From Ewingella americana (GTDB lineage: Bacteria > Pseudomonadota > Gammaproteobacteria > Enterobacterales > Enterobacteriaceae), in NCBI RefSeq assembly GCF_006438725.1, contig NZ_RCZD01000001.1, positions 124,001 to 188,000 of the forward strand: a stretch of DNA of 64,000 nt, written 5' to 3'. The translations under genes and the position numbers were made by a program. Position 1 is the stretch's first letter. Every line of letters begins with the position of its first letter. The notes beneath the pieces are model-generated. The model ran no database searches, was not told the DNA's origin, and was given only the letters and a program-made list of their open reading frames with translations. Shown here in pieces: positions 9,086 to 18,638 of this stretch.

Positions 9086-10285
9086 TCAGGCCCGGCGTTT
9101 GGTCGCAGAATCCATCCACACCGCCAGCAGCAAAATGGCCCCTTTGACGATGTACTGCCAGAACGTAGGGACATCGAGCATGCTCATGCCATTGTCCAGC
9201 GACGCCATAATAAAGGCCCCCATCACTGCCCCGGCCACGCTGCCCACCCCTCCGGCCAGACTGGTCCCCCCGATCACACAAGCCGCGATGGCATCCAGTT
9301 CGGCGATGTTCCCGGCGGAAGGCGACCCAGCCCCCAGACGTGAACTAAGAATTAAGCCAGCTATCGCAACCATCAGGCCATTTATCGCAAACACGGCCAG
9401 CTTGCTGCGCTCAACGTTAACACCGGATAACCGGGCAGCATCGATATTGCCACCGATAGCATAAATGCGACGCCCGAAGGAAGTCCGCGACGCCATAAAC
9501 ATGCCGCCGAGCATCAAGGCTACCAGCACTAGCACCGGCGTCGGCACCCCGCGATACTCGTTGAGCAGCAAGATGGCACCCATCGCGATAATGGCGGTCA
9601 GCGCCTGCCGGGTAACATCGCTTTTCACTTGCGTGAGCGGCAGCCCCAGTACAGCGCGCTGTTTACGCCTGCGCCATTGCCAACCAATAAACAAGGTTAA
9701 GGCCAGGGCACCAATACCAAAACCGAGGCCATTCGGCAGATAACTTTGACCAATCAGGGACATCTGAGGTGTGGTGGGTGCCACCGTGGTGCCGCTGGTA
9801 ATACCGATTAAAATGCCACGAAATGCCAGCATCCCCGCCAATGTCACGATGAACGAGGGCACCTTGCGGTACGCCACCCACCAGCCGTTCCATGCACCCA
9901 GTAACAAACCGAGCAGCAGAGTCACCACAATGGTCAACGGCAGTGGCCAGCCAAACCACACATCAAAAATCGCGGCGACACCCCCCAGTAAACCCATCAT
10001 AGAGCCGACGGAGAGATCGATTTCTGCCGAAATGATCACAAACACCATACCCACGGCCAGAATACCGGTGATGGCCGTCTGGCGCAGAAGGTTAGAGATG
10101 TTACGTGCACTGATATAAGCGCCGTCGGTAGTCAGCGAAAAAAATACAATGATCACTGCAATGGCGGCCAGCATGACATAGACCTGAAGGTTGATATTTT
10201 TCAGTCTCTGCCATGAAAATAACGACGGGTTCGTCACCGTTTCTGCGGTCATTAACGAAGCACCGACTGGGGGTAATTTAGACAT
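9086..10285 (-). CDS. xylH: D-xylose ABC transporter permease XylH
   Basis: 399 residues of polytopic inner-membrane permease (BPD_transp_2 family). It contains [29 protein letters not shown] and, near the end, [27 protein letters not shown], both nearly identical to E. coli XylH. The ATG at 10285 is chosen because AAGGAG lies 8 bases upstream; a GTG three codons earlier sits too close to it. The gene overlaps the end of xylG by 8 bases, so translation is probably coupled. It forms the membrane channel of the high-affinity xylose importer with XylG and XylF. Confidence 0.97.
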   Translation of the reverse strand: MSKLPPVGASLMTAETVTNPSLFSWQRLKNINLQVYVMLAAIAVIIVFFSLTTDGAYISARNISNLLRQTAITGILAVGMVFVIISAEIDLSVGSMMGLLGGVAAIFDVWFGWPLPLTIVVTLLLGLLLGAWNGWWVAYRKVPSFIVTLAGMLAFRGILIGITSGTTVAPTTPQMSLIGQSYLPNGLGFGIGALALTLFIGWQWRRRKQRAVLGLPLTQVKSDVTRQALTAIIAMGAILLLNEYRGVPTPVLVLVALMLGGMFMASRTSFGRRIYAIGGNIDAARLSGVNVERSKLAVFAINGLMVAIAGLILSSRLGAGSPSAGNIAELDAIAACVIGGTSLAGGVGSVAGAVMGAFIMASLDNGMSMLDVPTFWQYIVKGAILLLAVWMDSATKRRA

Positions 10286-11834
10286 GTGTTTCACTCCTTA
10301 ATGCGGCTTCCATAACCTGCTGCTGGGTTAAATTGTTATTATTCAGACAGGCTTTGAGTTGCCCGAGATGCATGACCAGAACGCGATCGCTCAGCCCCAG
10401 CACTTCTGGCAGCTCAGAAGAAATAACAATGATCGCCATGCCCTGAGAGGCTAGCTGATTGATGAGTTTGTAGATTTCATGTTTTGCACCAACGTCAATG
10501 CCGCGTGTCGGTTCGTCAAGGATCAGAATTTTTGGTTTCAGCAGTAAACAACGGGCAAGAATGGCCTTTTGCTGGTTCCCACCGCTGAGACGACCAATGG
10601 CGAGCGTCGATGACGACGTTTTGATTTTAAGCTGGGTGACTGACTGGCTGATGGTTTGCTGTTCACGTGCATCGTTTATTACACCACCTACGGTAAAATC
10701 ACCGAGTGCTGCCAGCGTGATATTGCTGCCTACCGCCATCACCGGAACGATACCGTCGCGTTTACGATCTTCCGGCACCATCGCAAGCCCCAGACGCATG
10801 GCATCACGGCAGTTTGAAATCTCCGCACGTTTGCCCGCCAGCCACACTTCCCCCTGCCAGCGACCGGGGTAGACGCCAAAAAGGCACTCCATGGTTTCTG
10901 AACGCCCGGCACCGACCAACCCCGCGACACCCAGCACTTCCCCTGCATGCAGCGTGAAACTGACATCATCCACCCGTTTGATATGGCGGTTAACCGGATG
11001 CCAGGCCGAGAGATGGGAGACCCGCAGCAGCTCTTCGCCTGCACGATGATGTCGTGGCGGAAACAGTTCCGTCAGTTCACGCCCGACCATCATGGCGATG
11101 ATCTCCTGTTCGGCTATCCCGGCAGCGTCACGGGTGGCGATATGTTTGCCATCACGGATGACGCAAAGCTTGTCTGAAATAGCCCTGACTTCGTTAAGCT
11201 TGTGGGAGATGTAGATGCACGCGATGTCGTGATTACGCAGATCTCGGATGATATCCAGTAAGATCCCGGTTTCGCTCTCTGTCAGCGATGCAGTGGGTTC
11301 ATCCAGCACCAGCAGACGCACCTGCTTATTCAGTGCTTTGGCGATTTCCACCAGTTGCCGCTGCCCGAGGCCCAGTTCGCCGACCAGTGTATGAGGGTCA
11401 ATATCCAGTTTGACCTGTGCCAGCATTCTGCGACAGCGTAGAAACATCTGGTCGGTATCAAGCAGGCCATACTGCCCCCACTCATTACCCAAAAACATGT
11501 TTTCCAACACGCTCATCTGTTTCACCAGCGCCAGTTCCTGATGAATAATCGCAATGCCTTTTTGCTCGGTTTCGCGGATCCCTTTCGCCATCAGTTTCTC
11601 GCCAGAGAAATAAATCTCTCCCTCAAATGTCCCGAAAGGATAAATACCGCACAGCACCTTCATCAGGGTCGATTTACCCGAACCATTTTCGCCACATAGC
11701 GAGAGCACTTCTCCGGCGTCCAGCTGAATACTGATATTATCAACTGCCTTTACCATGCCAAATTGCTTGGTGATATTCCGCATCTCCAGCAGGCATGTTT
11801 TTTCCGGTGATCCAGACATAGATAATCCAGACAT
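10278..11834 (-). CDS. xylG: D-xylose ABC transporter ATP-binding protein XylG
   Basis: 518 residues with two ABC cassettes in tandem, as in all sugar importers of the Rbs/Xyl/Mgl type. The first has Walker [10 protein letters not shown], signature LGLGQRQ and Walker [11 protein letters not shown]. The second has a degenerate Walker A (GLVGAGRSE), signature LSGGNQQK and Walker [11 protein letters not shown]. The start is supported by GAGG six bases before the ATG. It is a few residues longer at the N-terminus than E. coli XylG. It energises xylose uptake through XylH. Confidence 0.97.
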   Translation of the reverse strand: MSGLSMSGSPEKTCLLEMRNITKQFGMVKAVDNISIQLDAGEVLSLCGENGSGKSTLMKVLCGIYPFGTFEGEIYFSGEKLMAKGIRETEQKGIAIIHQELALVKQMSVLENMFLGNEWGQYGLLDTDQMFLRCRRMLAQVKLDIDPHTLVGELGLGQRQLVEIAKALNKQVRLLVLDEPTASLTESETGILLDIIRDLRNHDIACIYISHKLNEVRAISDKLCVIRDGKHIATRDAAGIAEQEIIAMMVGRELTELFPPRHHRAGEELLRVSHLSAWHPVNRHIKRVDDVSFTLHAGEVLGVAGLVGAGRSETMECLFGVYPGRWQGEVWLAGKRAEISNCRDAMRLGLAMVPEDRKRDGIVPVMAVGSNITLAALGDFTVGGVINDAREQQTISQSVTQLKIKTSSSTLAIGRLSGGNQQKAILARCLLLKPKILILDEPTRGIDVGAKHEIYKLINQLASQGMAIIVISSELPEVLGLSDRVLVMHLGQLKACLNNNNLTQQQVMEAALRSETHV

Positions 11835-11852
11835 AATTAACCTCGCAGCACG

Positions 11853-11883
11853 CTGACACTTTCATTCGTTCTGAAAATGTCAG
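11853..11883 (-). promoter_or_regulatory. Intercistronic hairpin between xylF and xylG
   Basis: CTGACACTTTC (11853-11863) faces GAAAATGTCAG (11873-11883): ten of eleven positions pair. It lies in the gap after xylF and has no T-run. Such hairpins commonly stabilise the upstream binding-protein message; that role is inference. Confidence 0.5.
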
Positions 11884-11919
11884 GGCCGCTCAATGACAGA
11901 AAAAATGCAAAAATAAAGA

Positions 11920-12915
11920 TTACTTAAGGTCGGATTTTTTATGGAAGCCGTCGGCAATCACCGTGCTTTCAATATTATTTTTATCAACCTGAATAGGTGT
12001 TAACAAATAAGAGGGCACGTCTTTCTTACCGTTATTTAACGTCGCGTTGGATTTAGGTTTTTCCCCTTTGCCCAGTTGAACAGCAATTTCAGCCGCATCA
12101 TTAGCCAGCTTAGTGATCGGTTTATAGACGGTCATGGTTTGTGTACCCGCCTGAATACGTTTGATCGCGGCAAGATCGGCATCCTGACCAGAAATAGCCA
12201 CTTTGCCCGCCAGTCCCTGAGCAGAGAGTGCCTGAACTGCGCCACCTGCCGTTGCATCGTTGGAAGCCACCACCGCATCAATTTTATTGTTGTTCGCCGT
12301 TAATGCGTTCTCCATGATTTTTAGCGCATTTTCCGGTAACCAACCGTCAGCCCACTGGTCACCCACAATTTTTATTTTTCCGTCTTTGATTAGAGGGTTA
12401 AGTACTTTCATCTGCCCTGCGCGGAACAATTTGGCGTTGTTATCAACCGGTGACCCCCCCATCAAGAAATAGTTACCCTGCGGGACACGTTCAACCAGGC
12501 TTTGTGCCTGTAATTCACCGACTTTTTCGTTATCAAAGGAAATATAAAAATCAATATCGGCGTTGTTAATCATCCGGTCATAGGCCAGAACTTTAATGCC
12601 TTCCCGCTTGGCTTCTGCGATAACATTGCTCAGAACTTCACCGTTATAAGGAATGATCACCAGCACATCGACACCGCGATTGATCATGTTTTCAATCTGC
12701 GCCATCTGCGTCTCTTCATTGCCATTGGCTGATTGCACAAAGACATCAGCCCCCAGCGTTTTGGCTTTTGCTACAAATATATCCCTGTCTTTCTGCCAGC
12801 GTTCCAGACGTAAGTCATCGATTGCCATACCGATTTTAATTTCTTTTGCCATACCCGTTTGGCTGAAAAGGAGCATTGCGGTAGTTGCAGAGAGTAAAAA
12901 TGTTTTTATTTTCAT
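11920..12915 (-). CDS. xylF: D-xylose periplasmic binding protein XylF
   Basis: 331 residues, starting with a signal peptide that ends TGMA. The mature protein begins KEIKIGMAIDDLRLERWQKD, close to E. coli XylF. Typical features are the QIENMINRGVDVLVIIPYNGEVL hinge-side strand, the AYDRMINNADIDFYISFDN segment and SGQDADLAAIKRIQAGTQTMTVYKP. It captures xylose in the periplasm and hands it to XylGH. It is the first gene of the minus-strand xylFGHR cluster, divergent from xylA. Confidence 0.97.
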   Translation of the reverse strand: MKIKTFLLSATTAMLLFSQTGMAKEIKIGMAIDDLRLERWQKDRDIFVAKAKTLGADVFVQSANGNEETQMAQIENMINRGVDVLVIIPYNGEVLSNVIAEAKREGIKVLAYDRMINNADIDFYISFDNEKVGELQAQSLVERVPQGNYFLMGGSPVDNNAKLFRAGQMKVLNPLIKDGKIKIVGDQWADGWLPENALKIMENALTANNNKIDAVVASNDATAGGAVQALSAQGLAGKVAISGQDADLAAIKRIQAGTQTMTVYKPITKLANDAAEIAVQLGKGEKPKSNATLNNGKKDVPSYLLTPIQVDKNNIESTVIADGFHKKSDLK

Positions 12916-13310
12916 CTTCTAAGACCTTTTTTATAAAGAGGCAGGGAAAGAGAAACAAATTTATTAACAACCACAGGGAAGGTTGTCGCGAATGAATTGT
13001 TGTCGCTGCGTAAATATTCGGCAATTGCAGATTTTAACCCTCGCGTTACGTTTTTTAGTTTCTTTTCTAATATTTGATGAAGATCATGGTTTGATTGCAA
13101 TGGACCTATTACCAGCACGGGCTTATTCGCGAAACATCGGAATTACTGAAAATTAATGAGGTTTAAACGGCTATTTTTGCGATCTAACGCACAGTTAATA
13201 ATTAAGTTAATTTGAGTGTGAAATAACGTAATTGTGAGACGGCCTGACAACTCCGAAGATGATGGCTCTCACTCCCCAGCAGATCTGGGCCCGTATCCAA
13301 GGAGTTTTCA
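12916..13310. promoter_or_regulatory. xylF-xylA divergent control region
   Basis: 395 bases without a gene separate the divergent xylF and xylA starts, as in E. coli. From about 13174 to 13235 the sequence lines up with what I recall of the E. coli xylA promoter: TTTTGCGA..CGCACA, then AGTGTGAAATAAC and TAATTG. XylR operators are expected on both sides but I could not delimit them. AAGGAG at 13300-13305 is the xylA ribosome-binding site. Confidence 0.75.
13175..13196. promoter_or_regulatory. CRP site of the xyl regulon
   Basis: The core TGCGA-N6-GCACA (13178-13193) matches eight of ten positions of the CRP half-sites TGTGA/TCACA. It has the same unusual TGCGA/GCACA form I recall from the E. 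coli xylA promoter. Catabolite control of both divergent promoters is expected. Confidence 0.65.
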
Positions 13311-14630
13311 ATGCACGCTTATTTCGACAAGCTTGACGCGGTTCGCTACGAAGGGATTAACAGCAAAAATCCTCTCTCATTCCGCCATTACAATCCGAAT
13401 GAAGTTATTCTCGGCAAAACCATGGCCGAACATCTGAGATTTGCCGCTTGCTACTGGCACACATTCTGCTGGAACGGTTCAGACATGTTTGGGCTGGGTG
13501 CTTTTGACCGCCCATGGCAGCAACCGGGCGACGCGCTGGCGTTGGCGAAATGCAAAGCCGATGTGGCATTCGAATTCTTCCAAAAACTCAATGTACCTTA
13601 CTACTGCTTCCATGACGTCGACGTTTCACCGGAAGGCAATTCGCTGAAAGAATACGTCAATAACTTTTCCGTCATGACCGATGTGCTGGCGCAAAAGCAA
13701 GAGAGCAGCGGCCTGAAACTGTTGTGGGGTACTGCAAACTGTTTCTCTAACCCGCGCTACGCGGCGGGTGCAGCCACCAATCCAGATCCTGAAGTATTTG
13801 CATGGGCCGCCACGCAGGTGTTCACGGCGATGAATGCGACCAAACAGCTGGGGGGTGAAAACTACGTGCTGTGGGGAGGACGTGAAGGTTATGAAACGCT
13901 GCTCAATACTGATTTGCGCCAGGAACGTGAGCAAATTGGTCGCTTTATGCAGTTGGTGGTTGAGCACAAACACAAAATCGGCTTCCAGGGTACCCTGCTG
14001 ATTGAGCCAAAACCGCAGGAACCGACCAAGCACCAGTATGATTACGACGTTGCCTCAGTGTATGGTTTCCTGAAACAATTTGGTCTGGAAAAAGAGATCA
14101 AAGTGAACGTGGAAGCGAACCACGCTACGCTGGCAGGCCACTCATTCCATCATGAAATTGCCAACGCCATTGCTCTGGGGCTGTTCGGTTCCGTGGATGC
14201 TAACCGTGGTGACCCGCAATGTGGTTGGGATACCGACCAGTTCCCGAACAGCGTCGAAGAAAATGCGCTGGTGATGTATGAAATCATCAAAGCCGGGGGG
14301 TTCACCACCGGTGGTCTCAACTTTGATGCCAAAGTTCGCCGTCAAAGTACCGACAAGTATGACCTTTTCCACGGACACATTGGTGGCATGGACACGATGG
14401 CGCTGGCGCTGAAAGTCGCAGCTAAAATGATCACCGACGGTGAACTGGACAAACACGTTGCTCAGCGCTATTCCGGCTGGAATACCGAGTTTGGCCAGCA
14501 GATTTTGCAGGGTAAAATGTCTCTTGACGAATTGTCGACGTTTGCTCAGCAACATCAGTTAGCGCCGACGCATCAGAGCGGCCATCAGGAACAGCTGGAA
14601 AATCTGGTTAACCGTTACCTGTTCGGTTAA
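13311..14630 (+). CDS. xylA: Xylose isomerase
   Basis: 439 residues (E. coli 440). It converts D-xylose to D-xylulose in the cytosol. The catalytic histidine is His101 in [13 protein letters not shown]. Metal ligands are seen in the [16 protein letters not shown] strand, in [16 protein letters not shown], and in [25 protein letters not shown] precedes the ATG. It is the first gene of xylAB, diverging from xylFGH, and is probably activated by XylR and CRP. Confidence 0.98.
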   Translation: MHAYFDKLDAVRYEGINSKNPLSFRHYNPNEVILGKTMAEHLRFAACYWHTFCWNGSDMFGLGAFDRPWQQPGDALALAKCKADVAFEFFQKLNVPYYCFHDVDVSPEGNSLKEYVNNFSVMTDVLAQKQESSGLKLLWGTANCFSNPRYAAGAATNPDPEVFAWAATQVFTAMNATKQLGGENYVLWGGREGYETLLNTDLRQEREQIGRFMQLVVEHKHKIGFQGTLLIEPKPQEPTKHQYDYDVASVYGFLKQFGLEKEIKVNVEANHATLAGHSFHHEIANAIALGLFGSVDANRGDPQCGWDTDQFPNSVEENALVMYEIIKAGGFTTGGLNFDAKVRRQSTDKYDLFHGHIGGMDTMALALKVAAKMITDGELDKHVAQRYSGWNTEFGQQILQGKMSLDELSTFAQQHQLAPTHQSGHQEQLENLVNRYLFG

Positions 14631-14653
14631 TCACTACGCAGCACCCCAAAACG

Positions 14654-14674
14654 GCCCGGCCGAAAGAGCCGGGC
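14654..14674 (+). promoter_or_regulatory. Hairpin between xylA and xylB
   Basis: GCCCGGC and GCCGGGC form a perfect 7-bp stem with a 7-base loop 24 bases after the xylA stop. There is no T-run, so it is more likely an mRNA-stabilising or attenuating structure than a full terminator. Confidence 0.5.
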
Positions 14675-14744
14675 AATAACCACTATTAATGTACTCGATA
14701 AATTTCAAACGACCGAAAAATAGCGGGTGCAGGAAGAGGTAGAC

Positions 14745-16199
14745 ATGTATCTCGGTATCGATCTCGGTACGTCCGGCGTAAAAGCCATTTTACTCAGCGA
14801 AGCCGGTCAGGTAGTCGCCACGCACAGTGAATCCCTCACCCTTTCCCGCCCTCACCCGTTATGGTCTGAACAAGATCCCGCAGACTGGTGGAACGCCACC
14901 GATAAAGCCATTATGGCGCTGGCGGCCACTCAGGATCTTTCGGGTGTCAAAGCCCTTGGGCTGACGGGCCAAATGCACGGCGCCACGCTGCTCAACGCAC
15001 AAGGCAAAGTGTTACGCCCGGCCATTTTATGGAACGACGGGCGCAGTTTTGCACAATGTCTGGCGCTTGAAAAAGCGGTGCCGGAATCCCGCCATATCAC
15101 CGGCAATGTGATGATGCCGGGTTTTACCGCACCTAAGCTGGCATGGCTAAAACAGAATGAACCCGACATTTTCCGCCAGGTAGACAAAGTGTTATTGCCG
15201 AAAGATTATCTCCGCTGGCGCATTACCGGCACTTTTGCCAGTGATATGTCAGATGCGGCGGGTACGATGTGGCTTGATGTTGCCAAACGCGACTGGAGTG
15301 ACATTATGCTCAACGCCTGTTTCCTGCACCGTGACCAGATGCCAGCGCTGTTTGAAGGCAGCCAAATCACGGGGGAGGTATCCTTAGAACTGGCAAAACG
15401 CTGGGGTATCGGGTGTATTCCGGTGATTGCCGGTGGCGGTGATAATGCGGCAGGTGCCGTGGGTGTTGGCCTTTATCGGGCCGGTCAGGCCATGTTGTCG
15501 CTAGGGACATCGGGGGTCTATTTCGCAGTGAGTGAGGGCTTCCTCAGTAATCCTCAGCAGGCGGTGCACAGCTTCTGCCACGCCTTACCGAACACCTGGC
15601 ATCTGATGTCGGTCATGCTCAGCGCTGCGTCCTGCCTCGACTGGGCAACAAAATTGACCGGTATGGCCTCGGTAGGTGATTTACTGAATCTGGTTGAACA
15701 TTCCGCGCCCGCTGAAACGCCGGTCTGGTTCCTGCCGTATCTTTCCGGGGAACGAACACCGCACAACAACCCACAGGCTAAAGGCACACTGTTTGGCCTG
15801 ACACATGAGCACGGCCCCGCTGATATTGGGCGCGCCGTACTTGAAGGTGTCGGTTTCGCCCTGGCTGAAGGTATGGATGCATTACATGCCACGGGCCTGA
15901 AACCGGACTCGATAATCCTGATCGGCGGAGGGGCGCGCAGCAGCTACTGGCGCCAGATGCTGGCAGATATTAGTGGTCAAACTCTTGAGTACCGTACCGG
16001 AGGCGATGTCGGCCCGGCACTGGGCGCCGCCAGACTGGCGCAAATTGCCATGAATCCGCAGAAATCCTTTGAGGCATTGCTTCCGGCGTTGCCTCTTGAA
16101 CAAACGCATACGCCGGATGCCACAAAACACCACGCTTACAGCGCCCGGCGCAAAGTGTTCGGTGAGCTGTACCAGCGTTTGTTGCCATTGATGAGTTAA
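14745..16199 (+). CDS. xylB: Xylulokinase
   Basis: 484 residues, the same length as E. coli XylB. It phosphorylates D-xylulose to D-xylulose 5-phosphate for the pentose phosphate pathway. FGGY-kinase features are the N-terminal phosphate loop YLGIDLGTSGVKA, the GLTGQMHG segment with WNDGRS substrate contacts, IAGGGDNAAGAVG, and the C-terminal ADP-binding LIGGGARSSYWRQMLADI. I start at 14745 (MYLGIDLG) because GGAAGAGG lies just upstream; an in-frame ATG six codons earlier lacks homology. Confidence 0.97.
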   Translation: MYLGIDLGTSGVKAILLSEAGQVVATHSESLTLSRPHPLWSEQDPADWWNATDKAIMALAATQDLSGVKALGLTGQMHGATLLNAQGKVLRPAILWNDGRSFAQCLALEKAVPESRHITGNVMMPGFTAPKLAWLKQNEPDIFRQVDKVLLPKDYLRWRITGTFASDMSDAAGTMWLDVAKRDWSDIMLNACFLHRDQMPALFEGSQITGEVSLELAKRWGIGCIPVIAGGGDNAAGAVGVGLYRAGQAMLSLGTSGVYFAVSEGFLSNPQQAVHSFCHALPNTWHLMSVMLSAASCLDWATKLTGMASVGDLLNLVEHSAPAETPVWFLPYLSGERTPHNNPQAKGTLFGLTHEHGPADIGRAVLEGVGFALAEGMDALHATGLKPDSIILIGGGARSSYWRQMLADISGQTLEYRTGGDVGPALGAARLAQIAMNPQKSFEALLPALPLEQTHTPDATKHHAYSARRKVFGELYQRLLPLMS

Positions 16200-16210
16200 C
16201 CTCTTGTCGA

Positions 16211-16233
16211 GGGGCCGGCACACGCCGGTCCCC
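16211..16233 (+). terminator. Hairpin after xylB
   Basis: GGGGCCGGC pairs with GCCGG-T-CCCC (one bulge) around an ACAC loop, 12 bases after the xylB stop. No T-run follows, so its strength is uncertain. Confidence 0.5.
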
Positions 16234-16383
16234 GCCAAATAAACCCACCATAAAAAGCCGAATTTCCAAACTTCCCCACGCCAAAATGGCATACACTTCA
16301 TTCATTAATTTCATACTCTGTTTTGTGGCACCGCTCACACTTTAATTGTATGATAAATGCGTCACCTTACTGGAATAAAGGCT

Positions 16384-16782
16384 ATGCGCAACGTAATAAC
16401 ACTGCTATTACAATATATTCGGGCGTTCATATTAATTTACCTCTGCCTGTACGCAGGTATCGCTATTTCATCTCTGCTACCGCTCACTATCCCTGGCAGT
16501 ATCATCGGTATGTTGATCCTGTTTACTCTGCTATCTACCCAAATTTTACCGTATCGCTGGGTAAAACCCGGCTGTAGCGTACTGATCCGCTACATGGCTT
16601 TACTGTTCGTGCCTATTGGGGTCGGGGTGATGAGCTATTACGACATATTGCGCAGTCAGTTTGGTCCGCTGGTGGTCTCTTGCATGATCAGTACACTGAT
16701 TGTGCTGCTGGTGACCGCCTATTGTTCCCACTATGTTCATCGGGAACGCCCGGTGGTCGGCGAGACGGAGGAGAAACCATGA
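16384..16782 (+). CDS. yohJ: YohJ, CidA/LrgA-family membrane protein
   Basis: 132 residues with four hydrophobic segments, close to E. coli YohJ (UPF0299). Characteristic stretches are [16 protein letters not shown] and [21 protein letters not shown]. The start at 16384 ([10 protein letters not shown]) matches the E. coli N-terminus; an in-frame ATG nine codons earlier has no such support. CidA/LrgA proteins are holin-like; in Gram-negatives they have been linked to murein hydrolase export or small-metabolite transport. The gene overlaps yohK by four bases (ATGA). Confidence 0.92.
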   Translation: MRNVITLLLQYIRAFILIYLCLYAGIAISSLLPLTIPGSIIGMLILFTLLSTQILPYRWVKPGCSVLIRYMALLFVPIGVGVMSYYDILRSQFGPLVVSCMISTLIVLLVTAYCSHYVHRERPVVGETEEKP

Positions 16783-17471
16783 CAGATATCTTGTGGTCGC
16801 TGCCCTTAACGCTGCTGGTGTTTTTTGCCACCCGCAAACTGGCGGTAAAACTCAAACTCCCGCTGCTGAACCCGTTATTGATGTCAATGGTGATCATCAT
16901 CCCTTTGCTGCTGGTCACCCATATTCCTTATGCCCGTTATTTTGCAGGCAGCAAGATATTGAATGACCTGCTGCAACCCGCCGTGGTCGCACTGGCTTTT
17001 CCACTGTATGAACAACTGCATCAGATCCGCGCCCGGTGGAAGTCGATTATCAGCGTTTGCTTTATCGGCAGCGTAGTCGCGATGGTCACCGGTACAGCGA
17101 TTGCATTATGGATGGGAGCCACGCCTGAAATTGCCGCGTCGGTACTGCCAAAGTCCGTCACCACACCGATTGCCATGGCGACGGCGCAATCCATCAACGG
17201 AATTCCGGCCATCAGTGCGGTGTGCGTTATTTTCGTCGGGATTTTAGGGGCAGTGTTTGGGCACACTATTTTGAATATTCTGCAGATAACCACCAAAGCC
17301 TCTCGCGGCCTGGCGATGGGAACCGCCTCTCATGCCTTAGGCACTGCCCGCTGCGCTGAGGTGGATTTTCAGGAAGGCGCTTTCAGTTCACTGGCGCTGG
17401 TCATTTGCGGGATCATTACCTCCCTGCTGGCGCCATTCCTGTTCCCCGTTTTATTGGCGGTATTTGGCTAG
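16779..17471 (+). CDS. yohK: YohK, LrgB-family membrane protein
   Basis: 230 residues of polytopic membrane protein, the LrgB/CidB partner of YohJ. The family stretch is [21 protein letters not shown], followed by [24 protein letters not shown] near the C-terminus. The ATG overlaps the yohJ stop, so the pair is co-translated. In E. coli cdd (cytidine deaminase) follows; here the next gene is convergent flgL and no cdd is present. Confidence 0.93.
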   Translation: MTDILWSLPLTLLVFFATRKLAVKLKLPLLNPLLMSMVIIIPLLLVTHIPYARYFAGSKILNDLLQPAVVALAFPLYEQLHQIRARWKSIISVCFIGSVVAMVTGTAIALWMGATPEIAASVLPKSVTTPIAMATAQSINGIPAISAVCVIFVGILGAVFGHTILNILQITTKASRGLAMGTASHALGTARCAEVDFQEGAFSSLALVICGIITSLLAPFLFPVLLAVFG

Positions 17472-17594
17472 TCTCAAAAACCTTTTGGCAATGCCCGCCA
17501 ATAAAAAGTTGTATGTCGCCCTGCCCTTAGCAAACAGAGCAACATACAAAACTGAGCTTACCCGGTTTAAGTACGCTCAGAAAAGCGGTGAAGA

Positions 17595-17616
17595 CTGGGT
17601 GCTGGAAAGCACCCAG
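17595..17616 (-). terminator. Hairpin at the end of the flg operon
   Basis: CTGGGTGCT and AGCACCCAG form a perfect 9-bp stem around GGAA, 27 bases beyond the flgL stop. In the flgL direction the following bases are T-rich but broken (TCTTCACCGCTTTTCT). It could also end the converging yohJK message. Confidence 0.6.
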
Positions 17617-17642
17617 TGGAAAGGCAGGTCGTTAGGGAAGGG

Positions 17643-18605
17643 TTACGAATTCATCTTGAACAGTGACATGCTCTGCATGCTACTGAAGGTTTTGTACGAC
17701 GCCTGCAATGCTACCTGCTGCAAGGTATAGGTCGAAATAGCGGCAGTCCAGTCGGTATTCACCAGTCCGCTGAGTTTGTCCGTGTTGGTCTGCGTGCGAT
17801 CGGTGCCTAACGAATTCAGCTTATCAAGTTCATCCAACTGGGTGCCTAACTCGGAACGCACAGACAGCACGTTGTTCAGCGAGTTACGCAGACCACGGTT
17901 GGTTTTATCAATCGCAGCGGTGTAGTCGGTCGTGTTAGGGAAACTCTCTTTCGGGGTTTTCAGCGCGGTCAGCGCGGTATCAATGGTCTTAAACAGGTCT
18001 GACTCACCGGTTGAGCCGTCTGGTTCTTTCACCGCATCACCGGTCAGAGCGTTAAAAACCTGTGTACCAGAATGGCTGATAATCATAGTACGGCTGGCAT
18101 CAACCTGCTGTGAAATAGGTTGTGCGCCTCCGCTGTAAGTCACCGCACCGGTAGTGGCATCAACGGTAAACGGGGCCTTATCACTGTTATAACCACCGAA
18201 GATATAGCGACCATTGCCGTCAGTGCTGTTAGCCAGGTTGACAATCTGATCCTTAATACCCTGTAACTTAGTTGCAAGGGTGGTACGGTCATCGTTACTA
18301 AGCGCGCCATCACCAGCCTGAACAATCAGGCTCTGAGCATCCAGAATACTGTTAGTGACGCCCGTCAGGATCGACTCTTCCTGGCTTATGCTTTGCGTAG
18401 CAAAAGTACGGGCTACGCCGTACTGGCTGTTTTCAGCCTCTGCCTGCTGAACCATTACAGCCTGAGAGGCCGCCAGAGGATCATCCGAAGGTTTATTGAC
18501 ACGTAAACCCGTTGCGACCTGCACGCCTGAGTCCTGGAAACGCGACTGTGCATTAAGGACGCTGTCCATGTTTTGCTGGTAAATCAAATTAGTACTAAGG
18601 CGCAT
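17643..18605 (-). CDS. flgL: Flagellar hook-filament junction protein FlgL
   Basis: 320 residues. The N-terminus (MRLSTNLIYQQNMDSVLNAQS) and C-terminus (STYTLQQVALQASYKTFSSM) are the conserved coiled-coil-forming ends shared with flagellin. The middle is the variable domain. FlgL (HAP3) is secreted through the flagellar export apparatus and joins the hook to the filament above FlgK. It follows flgK by 33 bases and is the last gene of the long minus-strand flg run. Confidence 0.96.
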   Translation of the reverse strand: MRLSTNLIYQQNMDSVLNAQSRFQDSGVQVATGLRVNKPSDDPLAASQAVMVQQAEAENSQYGVARTFATQSISQEESILTGVTNSILDAQSLIVQAGDGALSNDDRTTLATKLQGIKDQIVNLANSTDGNGRYIFGGYNSDKAPFTVDATTGAVTYSGGAQPISQQVDASRTMIISHSGTQVFNALTGDAVKEPDGSTGESDLFKTIDTALTALKTPKESFPNTTDYTAAIDKTNRGLRNSLNNVLSVRSELGTQLDELDKLNSLGTDRTQTNTDKLSGLVNTDWTAAISTYTLQQVALQASYKTFSSMQSMSLFKMNS

Positions 18606-18638
18606 GGCGTCAGTTCCTTATCACATTAAAGTTAAAAA

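Noticed and set aside
17464-17730. An 88-codon plus-strand frame after yohK
   Set aside because: It overlaps the 3-prime end of flgL on the other strand and the terminator hairpin, has no ribosome-binding site of note and no recognisable protein features.
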